A DNA stretch of 64,000 nucleotides from Luteolibacter sp. LG18 (lineage in GTDB: Bacteria; Verrucomicrobiota; Verrucomicrobiia; Verrucomicrobiales; Akkermansiaceae), in the NCBI RefSeq assembly GCF_036322585.1, contig NZ_AP024600.1:186001-250000 (forward strand), in the 5' to 3' direction. Made by a program: the position numbers and the translations under genes. The number at the start of each line of letters is the position of its first letter. Within the stretch, counting starts at the first letter, position 1. A model generated the notes under the pieces. It was not told the DNA's origin. It did not search any database and saw only the letters and a list, made by a program, of their open reading frames with translations. This document shows, piece after piece, positions 41,083 to 48,081 of the stretch.

Positions 41083-42490
41083 TCGCCAGTTCGATATCCA
41101 GGAAGAGGTTCACCCCGGTGGCGTCCGCCGTGATCGTCGTTGATTTCACGGGCAAGCCGTCCGGCACCAGATCCTGCATCTCGCTGTCATCGCGGTAGAT
41201 CAGGTTCCACTCCATCAGATACTCCATCCACGCCTTGCGCGGGTTGCTGGCCGCCACGTTGGTGACGATCACGCGGCCGCCCGGGCGGACCATCGTGCAG
41301 AACAGCTCGACGAGCTTCTTGCAGACACGCTGGGAAAGGTAATCGAACAGGCCCGCGCAATAGACCACGTCGTAGCCCGTGAACTCCTCCTCGCCGCCCT
41401 GCGAGGCCGCGCGGAGCAGCTGGTGCACCGAGCGCTGGAAGTAGCGGACCGTCGTTTCACGGCCCCCCGCCATGCGCGCCTCCTGGATCCGCTCGCGGGT
41501 GTATTCCAGCGTTTCGGCGTTGAAATCGAGCAGGTCGATGTCGATCAGGTCGCTCTCGTCGTGCTCGCGGAGGAAGCGCTGGATCTCCACCGCCGGGCCG
41601 CAGGCGAGGTTGAAGACACGGGTCTTCGAGCGGCCGACACGGCTGCGGGTTTCCCGCATCAAGGTCTCAATGAGGTAGTCGATGCGGTTGCGGTGGGCCA
41701 CCACCGGCTCGGTGTGGAGCAGCGCGTAGTTGAGGATTTTCGCGAACGCCGAGGAACCCTCATATGGATTCCGCAACATCATGTTCACCATCTCGTAGTC
41801 ACCGGCATAACCCAGCGGCTTGGTGTAAGTCCGGTAGAGGAACGGCGAACACAACACGATCGGATGCAGCTCGCGGCGGACGTAGGACTTGTGGACCGCC
41901 GCCTCTTCCTCGCCCACCTCGCGGGCGACCTTTTCGAAGCGCTCCATCGAGGGCAGCACCTCGTCCACCACGCGGGCCTGGACGTTGGAGAAGATCTCCT
42001 GCTCGAGCTCGTCGCGGCGGCGGGTGACCGTGGTGCGGATGCCCACATCGACGCCGGTGAGCCAGTGCTGGACACCATTGAGCATGTTCGCCATGTCCGC
42101 GACCACCAGCTTGAAGGGGTCCTGAACCTGGTTCGCGGACTTCCATTCCGACATGAACGAGGTGAATTGCCCTCCGATGTCCGCCCCGCCGGTGACCGAC
42201 GAGAGGAAATCGACCTCGACCCACCCTTCGTCCAGGGTGGCCTCGCAAACCAGCACGATGCCGGTGTTCAGCAGGTTGCTGATGACCGCCTTCCCGTGGT
42301 ACAAAAGCCGCCGGGAGGCCATGATCCGGAAGTCGGAAAGCACCTCCGAGAGCTGGAGGATACTGTAGGGATTGTAGACCTCGAAAACAACGGAATACCG
42401 CTTGATTCTCAACAGATTAGCAGTCAGCTCGGTGCCTTGGCTATTCCGGCAGGTAATGACGCTTTGTGAGGTATCCCCTACGAGTTCCAT
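41075..42490 (-). CDS. SAM-dependent methyltransferase, likely 3-hydroxy fatty acid methyl ester synthase (PhcB-like)
   Basis: The 471-residue protein has three parts. Residues 1-100 are a beta-rich domain (LLRIKRYSVVFEVYNPYSIL, KAVISNLLNTGIVLVCEATL) that resembles a PilZ-like barrel but lacks the RxxxR signature. Residues 100-285 are helical, with RELHPIVLCSPFLYRTYTKP and LGYAGDYEMVNMM. Residues 285-471 form a class I methyltransferase fold with motif I VFNLACGPAVEI, then LIDIDLLDFN and VVYCAGLFDYLS. Database names I recall for this layout are 'extracellular factor 3-hydroxypalmitic acid methyl ester biosynthesis protein'. It is first in an operon with the hybrid kinase and receiver. The ATG at 42490 is preferred; an in-frame TTG at 42508 is possible. 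Confidence 0.85.
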   Translation of the reverse strand: MELVGDTSQSVITCRNSQGTELTANLLRIKRYSVVFEVYNPYSILQLSEVLSDFRIMASRRLLYHGKAVISNLLNTGIVLVCEATLDEGWVEVDFLSSVTGGADIGGQFTSFMSEWKSANQVQDPFKLVVADMANMLNGVQHWLTGVDVGIRTTVTRRRDELEQEIFSNVQARVVDEVLPSMERFEKVAREVGEEEAAVHKSYVRRELHPIVLCSPFLYRTYTKPLGYAGDYEMVNMMLRNPYEGSSAFAKILNYALLHTEPVVAHRNRIDYLIETLMRETRSRVGRSKTRVFNLACGPAVEIQRFLREHDESDLIDIDLLDFNAETLEYTRERIQEARMAGGRETTVRYFQRSVHQLLRAASQGGEEEFTGYDVVYCAGLFDYLSQRVCKKLVELFCTMVRPGGRVIVTNVAASNPRKAWMEYLMEWNLIYRDDSEMQDLVPDGLPVKSTTITADATGVNLFLDIELANG

Positions 42491-42552
42491 TGCTTTTGTT
42501 AAATTCAAGAAGTTCTAAACCGACCGGGGGCCCCCACCGCAATAACGCGATC

Positions 42553-42574
42553 ACGTCGCGCACCCGTGCGACGT
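42553..42574. promoter_or_regulatory. inverted repeat upstream of the quorum-sensing-like operon
   Basis: ACGTCGC and GCGACGT are exact inverse copies eight bases apart, 63-84 bases upstream of the methyltransferase start and 60-80 bases from the end of the neighbouring gene. Longer-range inverse copies of ACCGACCG flank it near 42518 and 42603. It is a candidate operator or a transcription stop; nothing in the sequence decides which. Confidence 0.35.
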
Positions 42575-42634
42575 AAGCAGTTAGTCTTCCAAAAGACAAC
42601 AACGGTCGGTCCGGATGACCATTTTGCCACCGAT

Positions 42635-43312
42635 TCAGTGAAAATCAGGCAATGTGACCTTCTCACCCAGGTGTTTCGGGCGGGTCGAGAGGACCCGCAC
42701 ATCGAGCCACATCTTCACCCGGGCCCCGATCTCGCGGAAATGGGTCTTGTAGCCCCCGCTGCCGGCCACGTCCCGGGCATCGAAACCCATCGCGGACATC
42801 CCGTTCGCCTCCGCCAAATAGATCGCCCGCTCGTTCTGGAAGCGCTGGGTGATGAACAGCACCTCGGTCGCCCCGAACACCTCCTTCGCCCGGACCACCG
42901 AATCCAAGGTCCGCAAACCGGCGTAATCCGGCACGATCCGGTCGGCGGGCACCCCGCGCGCCACCAGCGCCTGGCGCATGGCCTCCGGCTCGTTGTAATA
43001 TCTTTCCCGGTTGTCCCCGGAAACGATCAGACAATCGACCTTTCCCGCCTTCCACAACTCGGCCGCGGCGTCCATGCGATAACGGAAGTAGAGGTTCTCG
43101 CGACCATCGATCCGGTGATCGCAGCCGAACACAAGCCCCACCCGGTGGTGCGGCACGGATGCGACGTCATCAAACAATCGCCCGCGCGAGGCAATCATCG
43201 GTGCCACGTTGGCGTAACCGAGGAACAGCAATGCGGCCAGCACCAGCAGGCCGCAGAGCTTCAGGAAACGTTTCAGGAACCGCCTCCAGAAGGATGGTGC
43301 GCGGCCTTTCAT
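42635..43312 (-). CDS. SanA/YdcF-like DUF218 membrane protein
   Basis: The 225-residue product has one N-terminal membrane helix (LKLCGLLVLAALLFLGYANV) and then a DUF218 domain: VGLVFGCDHRIDG, AAELWKAGKVDCLIVSGDN, EPEAMRQALVARGVPADRIV, DYAGLRTLDSVVRAKEVFG and ITQRFQNERAIYLAE. The closest match is SanA, a periplasm-facing protein linked to envelope integrity and vancomycin tolerance. The ATG at 43312 overlaps the stop of the upstream lipid-kinase gene (ATGA), so the two are co-translated. The biochemical activity of the family is not established. Confidence 0.9.
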   Translation of the reverse strand: MKGRAPSFWRRFLKRFLKLCGLLVLAALLFLGYANVAPMIASRGRLFDDVASVPHHRVGLVFGCDHRIDGRENLYFRYRMDAAAELWKAGKVDCLIVSGDNRERYYNEPEAMRQALVARGVPADRIVPDYAGLRTLDSVVRAKEVFGATEVLFITQRFQNERAIYLAEANGMSAMGFDARDVAGSGGYKTHFREIGARVKMWLDVRVLSTRPKHLGEKVTLPDFH

Positions 43313-44277
43313 GCCCCCGCCTTGGTGGCCGGATCGGCGATCCGTTTCGGCCACAACATCATCGCCTTCATCACCTCGACGAACCGGCTGCCAGGCAGCG
43401 GGTCCTCGGGCGCGAGCACCCGCAAACGCCGGGGACTCTCCGAAAACGCCACCTCCTTTGCCCGGCCGAGCAGCTCGCCATCCACCTGGATCGGCACCTC
43501 GCGCTCGGCGACGACGGTGAAATCCTCCGCCTGGAAGTATTCCGTGGAGGCCGCGAGATCGACGCCTCCAAGCGCCAGCCCCTTGAGGGAATCCAGCACC
43601 AGCTTGTAGCCCGCCTCTTTGAACACCAACACGTCGAGCATCGAGTCCTGGTTGTCGGCCTTCCGGAACAGGCGGAACTGCCCGCCATAGAGCGAGCCAT
43701 TCCCGGCCAGCACCGCCACGCCCTCGACCCGGCGGCCGTCCCGGCAGATCACCTCCATCCGCGGCGGCTTCTCGCCGAGCACCTTGACCGCGGAGAGCAG
43801 GTAAGCCAGCGGCCCGAGCATCTTCTTGGTCTCCCAGGTGGTTTCCTCGATGACCATGGCGTCGAAGCCGACCCCGGCCATCTGCATGAAGGGCGCACGG
43901 TTCGCCTCGAACAGGTCGATCTCCCGGACATGGCCGCGGTCGATGACCTCGAAGGCCTTGGAAAGATTGTCGAACGGGATGCCCAGCTCACGGGCGAACA
44001 CGTTCATCGTCCCGGCCGGCAGCACGCCGAGCGCGGTCTGTGAACCCGCCAGCCCGGACACCACCGCATTGAGCGTGCCATCCCCGCCCGCGGCGATCAC
44101 CACCGGCTCGCCTTCCGCCGCGAAACGGGCGGCGAGGTCGCGGGCCTCCTCGGACGAATTGGTGGCGCAGAGGTAGAACCGGCTCGCGTTTTCCATGAGG
44201 AAACGGAACGTCCGCTGCCCCTTCTGGCTTCTGGCCTTCGGGTTGAACAACAGCGGATAGCGCGGCGGAAATGCCAT
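43309..44277 (-). CDS. diacylglycerol kinase-family lipid kinase
   Basis: The 322-residue protein belongs to the DAGK catalytic family (YegS/DgkB type). Motifs are LLFNPKARSQKG at the start, AAGGDGTLNAVVSGLAGS, LGVLPAGTMNVFARELGIP and MQMAGVGFDAMVI, with a C-terminal VDGELLG. These enzymes phosphorylate diacylglycerol or related lipids at the membrane. The ATG at 44277 begins the conserved region; earlier in-frame ATGs at 44304 and beyond would overlap the upstream barrel gene. It is translationally coupled to the SanA-like gene, which suggests a shared envelope role. Confidence 0.92.
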   Translation of the reverse strand: MAFPPRYPLLFNPKARSQKGQRTFRFLMENASRFYLCATNSSEEARDLAARFAAEGEPVVIAAGGDGTLNAVVSGLAGSQTALGVLPAGTMNVFARELGIPFDNLSKAFEVIDRGHVREIDLFEANRAPFMQMAGVGFDAMVIEETTWETKKMLGPLAYLLSAVKVLGEKPPRMEVICRDGRRVEGVAVLAGNGSLYGGQFRLFRKADNQDSMLDVLVFKEAGYKLVLDSLKGLALGGVDLAASTEYFQAEDFTVVAEREVPIQVDGELLGRAKEVAFSESPRRLRVLAPEDPLPGSRFVEVMKAMMLWPKRIADPATKAGA

Positions 44278-44390
44278 GCGCGATTCATCGTCCAAACCAC
44301 CCATTCCGGCAAACCCGATTTGCGGGGAAACCGATCGGAATCCCCCGCAGCCCGGATGCCGGATGGACGGCCCCAATCCGGCAGGCAGCC

Positions 44391-45119
44391 TCAGAACTTG
44401 TAGTTGATGCCGAACTGAACGGTGTCGTAGCCATCGCAATCGGCCCGGAAGGTGCGGAAATCGCTACGACCGGGACCCTCGGTCTCGACCCCGGTGACAT
44501 CCTCGGAACCGAAAAAGATGTGGTTATACTCGAGCTTGAGCGACCAGTGGCAATCCAGGGCATACTCGACACCCACTCCCACCAGGGGCGCGATGCGGCT
44601 TTCACTGGCATTGAACTGCTCCTGCCCACCGACCTCCTGCGTGTGGTAGTCGAAATCGGCAAACGCCACGCCGCCCTTGGCGTAAATCAGGAGACGGTTG
44701 TCCAGACAGGTGAACCCGATCCGGCCGGCGACCGTCGCGATCCAATCCGAATTCATTTCCCCGGTGCTGATTTCGCCCCCGCCATTGATCGCGGCATGGG
44801 CATCGAAGTCCCCCCAGGAAAAGGTTCCTTCCAGACCCAGGACCCAGCGGGGGCAGACTTGATAGTTGTACCCTGCCTGGATGCCGCCGAAGAACCCATC
44901 GCGATCAAATTGGTAGGGAGGATCGCTCTCCAGCAACTCGGTGAAATCGGTGCCACCCCACCCATAGCCCCCGTGCAGGCCCAAGTAGAAGCCGGTCCAC
45001 GAACACTGTTCCGGTGGCGAAGGAGCCGCCACCGAGTCCTTGGCATCATGAGTCCCACCGAAAACCACTCCGCTGCCGAACAAGGCCAGCGCCAGCATGC
45101 TAGAAAGCCCCTTTTTCAT
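44391..45119 (-). CDS. outer-membrane beta-barrel protein (OmpW/Opa-like)
   Basis: The 242-residue product has a signal peptide (MKKGLSSMLALALFGSGVVF, cleavage near GGT) and a typical small porin-like barrel: WTGFYLGLHGGYGWGG, FFGGIQAGYNYQVCPRWVLG, TVAGRIGFTCLDNRLLIYAK, GVGVEYALDCHWSLKLEYNH, ending VQFGINYKF with the C-terminal Phe expected for BAM insertion. Cysteine pairs are unusual for this class (CSW, VCPRW, TCLDN, DCHW, ADCDG), so disulfides are possible. It stands just upstream of the lipid kinase, 113 bases away. Confidence 0.88.
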   Translation of the reverse strand: MKKGLSSMLALALFGSGVVFGGTHDAKDSVAAPSPPEQCSWTGFYLGLHGGYGWGGTDFTELLESDPPYQFDRDGFFGGIQAGYNYQVCPRWVLGLEGTFSWGDFDAHAAINGGGEISTGEMNSDWIATVAGRIGFTCLDNRLLIYAKGGVAFADFDYHTQEVGGQEQFNASESRIAPLVGVGVEYALDCHWSLKLEYNHIFFGSEDVTGVETEGPGRSDFRTFRADCDGYDTVQFGINYKF

Positions 45120-45197
45120 GGTTTCGCCTTCTATCAGTCACGAGAAAAACTGTCAATGCTCCCGCTCTGTTAGCCAACGAAACTGAAGGGGTTGCGC

Positions 45198-45213
45198 GGG
45201 CTCCCCTTGTCGC
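45198..45213. repeat. second copy of the GGGCTCCCC(T/C)GTCGC-type motif
   Basis: GGGCTCCCCTTGTCGC differs at one base of 16 from 37136-37151. It lies 12 bases past the maf stop, inside an imperfect hairpin whose ends are GAAGGGG (45185) and CCCTTC (45221). Confidence 0.45.
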
Positions 45214-45224
45214 AGGCCGGCCCT

Positions 45225-45785
45225 TCAAAGGGGCTGCTCCAACAGGCGCGCCACGACCTCGTCCACCGGAAGGCCCACGACATTGCTGTAGCTGCCGCGG
45301 ATCTCCTTCACGATGCGGTCGCCATGCTCCTGGATGGCGTAGCCACCGGCCTTGTCGAGGGTGTGGACCAGCGCGAGGTAGGCCTCGATCGCGGCCTCAT
45401 CGAGCTCCCGGAACTGGACCTCGGTGAGCGCGTGGAAGGTTTCACGGATGCCACCGGGCCGAATCAGGCAGACGCCGGTGCAGACCGTGTGGGCCCGGCC
45501 GGACAGGCGGCGCAGCATCGCGCGGGCTTCCTCCGGCGAGCGCGGTTTCCCGAGCGGCACGCCATCGATGTACACCAGCGTGTCCGCTCCGATCACGGTG
45601 GCGTCCGGATGGGACACCGCCACCGCGGAGGCTTTCAAGGCGGCGTTCTCCTCGCACAGCCGGTCGAGCGGCATCGATTCGTCGTGGATCTCTTCCGCGG
45701 GCGACACCACCACTTCGAACGGCAGCCCGGCCGCGGCCAGCAGTTCACTTCGGCGCGGGGAGGCGGAGGCGAGGATCAATTTCAC
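45225..45785 (-). CDS. maf: Maf-family nucleotide pyrophosphatase
   Basis: The 186-residue protein begins KLILASASPRRSELL, the Maf nucleotide-binding loop, and has VIGADTLVYIDG with the catalytic aspartate, LGKPRSPEEARAML, and GGYAIQEHG. These enzymes remove non-canonical nucleoside triphosphates such as dTTP/UTP or modified bases and affect septation. The start is a GTG at 45785; the longer frame overlaps the PDZ gene region. It is the last gene of the sigma-factor operon, 43 bases after the PDZ gene. Confidence 0.93.
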   Translation of the reverse strand: MKLILASASPRRSELLAAAGLPFEVVVSPAEEIHDESMPLDRLCEENAALKASAVAVSHPDATVIGADTLVYIDGVPLGKPRSPEEARAMLRRLSGRAHTVCTGVCLIRPGGIRETFHALTEVQFRELDEAAIEAYLALVHTLDKAGGYAIQEHGDRIVKEIRGSYSNVVGLPVDEVVARLLEQPL

Positions 45786-45828
45786 GTGCGGCAGCGAAAG
45801 GCAGCCGCCACGGCGAGGCAAGCTCCGC

Positions 45829-46710
45829 TTACTTCCCCACGGGAGTCACCACCGGGGTGATGGTCAGGGACATCTCCGTCGCGCCGCGGAGCAACCGCAA
45901 TACCACCGGCTCCTCGGGGACGAGGTAGAAAAAGGCATTGGCGGCGTCGGCGTAATTGCTCACCGGACGAGTCCCCACCTGGAGCAGGACGTCGTTCGGC
46001 TTGATGCCCGCCTTCAAGGCCGGGGAATCCGGACTCACCCGCATCACCTGCGGGGACGGGGATTCCGCCCGCAAGGAGAGACCCAGCCAGCCTTTGACCA
46101 GCTTGCCATCCCGCAGCACGTCCGCCTTCACCCGCTGCACCGCCTCCACCGGAATGGCGTAGGCGCTGTCCGCGGTGTCCGCTCCTTGAAACACCAGCGC
46201 CACCACGCGGCCGTCCTCGGTGCAGATCGGGCTGCCGGTGGCAGGCACCGCGCCCTCGAAACTGATTCGCAGGAGCGCGAAGGGCAGCACCTTGGTGCCG
46301 ATCTGCTTCACCCAGCCGCTGGCACGGGCGCGAACCGGCCCAGGAGCATGCATGGGCGTGCCCGGCGTGTAAGGCGCGGCTTTTCCCCACGCCAGCCGGT
46401 CATTGACCCCGGCGGTTTTCAGAAAACAAAGGCGGGACACCGGATCCATGCCGATCACCTCGGTGGACACCGCTTGCCCGGCGCGATTGGAAACCGGCCG
46501 ACCGGCCTCGGCTCCCGGCAGCACCACGGCCACCAGCATGCCCCCCTCCTCCAGCGGCACGGCCACGGATTTGGTCGGCTGACCACCCTTCACGGAAGAA
46601 AACCCAATCTCCCAATTCGCCACCTGCGCGCGGACGGAACCGAGCACGGCAAACGCGCACAAAATCCCCAAGGCGCGCTTGGCAAGACGTGGACGGGCGA
46701 TCCGGACCAT
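45829..46710 (-). CDS. degenerate HtrA-like PDZ protein
   Basis: The 293-residue product has an N-terminal hydrophobic signal (RALGILCAFAVLGSVRA) and two parts. About residues 30-190 follow a trypsin-like fold without the catalytic triad: the serine loop GDSGGP is replaced by VPATGSPICTEDGRVVALVF. Residues 205-290 form a PDZ domain (GWLGLSLRAES, VMRVSPDSPALKAGIKPNDV). It therefore resembles a non-proteolytic relative of DegP. It follows the ECF sigma factor and a small membrane protein in one operon, matching the position of DegP/RseB-type genes in envelope-stress systems. It probably binds peptides or the anti-sigma factor in the periplasm; this is inference. Confidence 0.8.
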   Translation of the reverse strand: MVRIARPRLAKRALGILCAFAVLGSVRAQVANWEIGFSSVKGGQPTKSVAVPLEEGGMLVAVVLPGAEAGRPVSNRAGQAVSTEVIGMDPVSRLCFLKTAGVNDRLAWGKAAPYTPGTPMHAPGPVRARASGWVKQIGTKVLPFALLRISFEGAVPATGSPICTEDGRVVALVFQGADTADSAYAIPVEAVQRVKADVLRDGKLVKGWLGLSLRAESPSPQVMRVSPDSPALKAGIKPNDVLLQVGTRPVSNYADAANAFFYLVPEEPVVLRLLRGATEMSLTITPVVTPVGK

Positions 46711-46721
46711 GCGGCCTCCGC

Positions 46722-47114
46722 TCAGAACACCTGTTCCCCGACACTCCCCTGGGTCGACGGCCCGAGGTCCAACTCGTCGAGCTGCTCGACGGGGGGAGCG
46801 GGAGCCGGAACGACCTGATGTTTCACCGGCACCACGGGAGCCGAATCAACATCGGAAGGACGCGGAATCAAGAGGAACGCGGCCATCACCGCGGCGTAGC
46901 CCAAGCCAGCTCCATAGAGCCACTTGGCCTGGCCAAGATCACTGAACCACGCGGTGGTGCGGTGCCAGATGCCGGAAGGCGTCCACCGGTTCACGGCGGC
47001 CACGCGCTGGCGCTGGTGGAACTCGCACAGGAAATCCTGCCAGTATCCCTCTTCCGGGCGCTCATCGCGCTTGAGGGCCAGCAGGCTTCCGATTTGTTCG
47101 ACCGAGGGTTTCAC
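46722..47114 (-). CDS. single-pass membrane protein, possible anti-sigma factor
   Basis: The 130-residue product has a charged cytoplasmic N-terminus (about 80 residues: MKPSVEQIGSLLALKRDERP, YWQDFLCEFHQRQRV), one membrane helix (WLYGAGLGYAAVMAAFLLIP) and a short Pro-rich outer tail. It starts at a GTG 54 bases after the ECF sigma factor stop. Size, topology and position fit an anti-sigma factor, but I see no zinc-binding HxxxCxxC motif, so the identification rests on context. Confidence 0.65.
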   Translation of the reverse strand: MKPSVEQIGSLLALKRDERPEEGYWQDFLCEFHQRQRVAAVNRWTPSGIWHRTTAWFSDLGQAKWLYGAGLGYAAVMAAFLLIPRPSDVDSAPVVPVKHQVVPAPAPPVEQLDELDLGPSTQGSVGEQVF

Positions 47115-47168
47115 GACGGGTGATGTTTAAGATTTATAAAATTTCCACCCGCCTGACAAGAGGATTTT

Positions 47169-47768
47169 TTAAAACCTCTGTTCCCACCATTCCTGGAGGA
47201 ACGATTGGAGCTGCAGGTGCGCGTAGTGGAGTCGCGACCGAACGGTGCCTTCCGAGACCTTCAACACCTTCGCAATCTCCCCGTGGGGCATCCCTTGGAT
47301 GTCGAACAGGGTCACCACCGTTCTGTGGGGATCAGACAGCTTCCGCATCGCTTCGTTCAATTTTTGCTGAAGCTGGTTGATGTGGCTCTGCTGCTCGGGA
47401 TTGGCCGCATGGGCGGTGTCCACCAGCGCCGGATCGTTCTGCACGGAGGAATCCATGTCCTGCAAACTGATGCCAGTGCGGCGTTTCCGCTTCTTCAGGA
47501 AGTTCAGCGTGAGGTTCACCGCGATCTGGTAGATCCAAGTGTAGAAGCTGGATTGGCCGCGGAATTTGCCCAGCGATTGATACGCGCGCGCGAAGATCTC
47601 CTGCAGGAGATCATGGGTGTCCTCCTTGTGGGAGGTCATGTTGTAGACCAGGCCGTAGAGCTTGTCGCCGTACTTGAGAATCAGCGCGTCAAAGGCGCGG
47701 GTATCACCCTCACGGGCACGGGCGACCAACTCCCGATCCGGATCGGGTTGCTGGGGTTGGGAAAACAT
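47169..47768 (-). CDS. ECF-type RNA polymerase sigma factor
   Basis: The 199-residue protein has sigma-70 region 2 (LILKYGDKLYGLVYNMTSHK, then LLQEIFARAYQSLGKFRGQS and FYTWIYQIAVNLTLNFLKKR) and region 4 with a helix-turn-helix (LSDPHRTVVTLFDIQGMPHG, then EIAKVLKVSEGTVRSRLHYA). It belongs to the RpoE/SigW-like group. A short variable linker replaces region 3. It heads the operon of small membrane protein, PDZ protein and maf, so it probably answers to envelope stress through the membrane protein. Its promoter lies in the 311 bases shared with the giant repeat gene. Confidence 0.94.
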   Translation of the reverse strand: MFSQPQQPDPDRELVARAREGDTRAFDALILKYGDKLYGLVYNMTSHKEDTHDLLQEIFARAYQSLGKFRGQSSFYTWIYQIAVNLTLNFLKKRKRRTGISLQDMDSSVQNDPALVDTAHAANPEQQSHINQLQQKLNEAMRKLSDPHRTVVTLFDIQGMPHGEIAKVLKVSEGTVRSRLHYAHLQLQSFLQEWWEQRF

Positions 47769-48079
47769 TCAGGGGGATGGGGGGAGAAACAGCGGCCTCA
47801 GCCTACACCGCGGAATCCGCATGTAAAGATCGTCCCTTGGGAGGCCGGGAACGAAGGCCATGGTTGCACTCATCAACCATTCCCCGCTTTGCAACCGCTT
47901 GGATTTCCGGTCTCCCCCCTCACATCCGGGAGCCTCCCGCCCCGAAAAACGCCCTCCCCCTTCTCATTTTCCGCTGGAACTCCGGCACGACCATGTATCT
48001 ACATTAGTAATGCCCTCCTCCCCGGTTCATGATCAGATTTCATCATTCGGATGGGTGGGCAGTTCTATTGCATCCACCC
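47769..48079. other. 311-base divergent intergenic region
   Basis: This separates the ECF sigma operon from the giant repeat protein. GGAACT at 47981 followed 17 bases later by TCTAC is a loose ECF-type promoter candidate pointing to the repeat gene. A hairpin at 48051-48081 overlaps the repeat gene's start. Pyrimidine-rich runs (CTCCCCCC, CCCTCCCCC) lie between. No gene is visible. Confidence 0.4.
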
Positions 48080-48081
48080 AT
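48051..48081 (+). promoter_or_regulatory. hairpin covering the start codon of the giant repeat protein
   Basis: ATGGGTGG (48051-48058) is the exact reverse complement of CCACCCAT (48074-48081), whose last two bases are the A and T of the ATG at 48080. Folding would hide the start codon. No Shine-Dalgarno sequence is visible between the arms. Confidence 0.4.

Noticed and set aside
38350..41133. Long plus-strand open frame (927 codons) opposite the hybrid kinase.
   Set aside because: The minus-strand frame has complete kinase and receiver motifs; the plus frame is His/Arg/Gly-rich noise.
42635..44277. SanA-like protein and lipid kinase as part of the quorum-sensing operon.
   Set aside because: They lie upstream on the same strand, but 144 bases with an inverted repeat separate them from the methyltransferase start; co-transcription is possible but unsupported.
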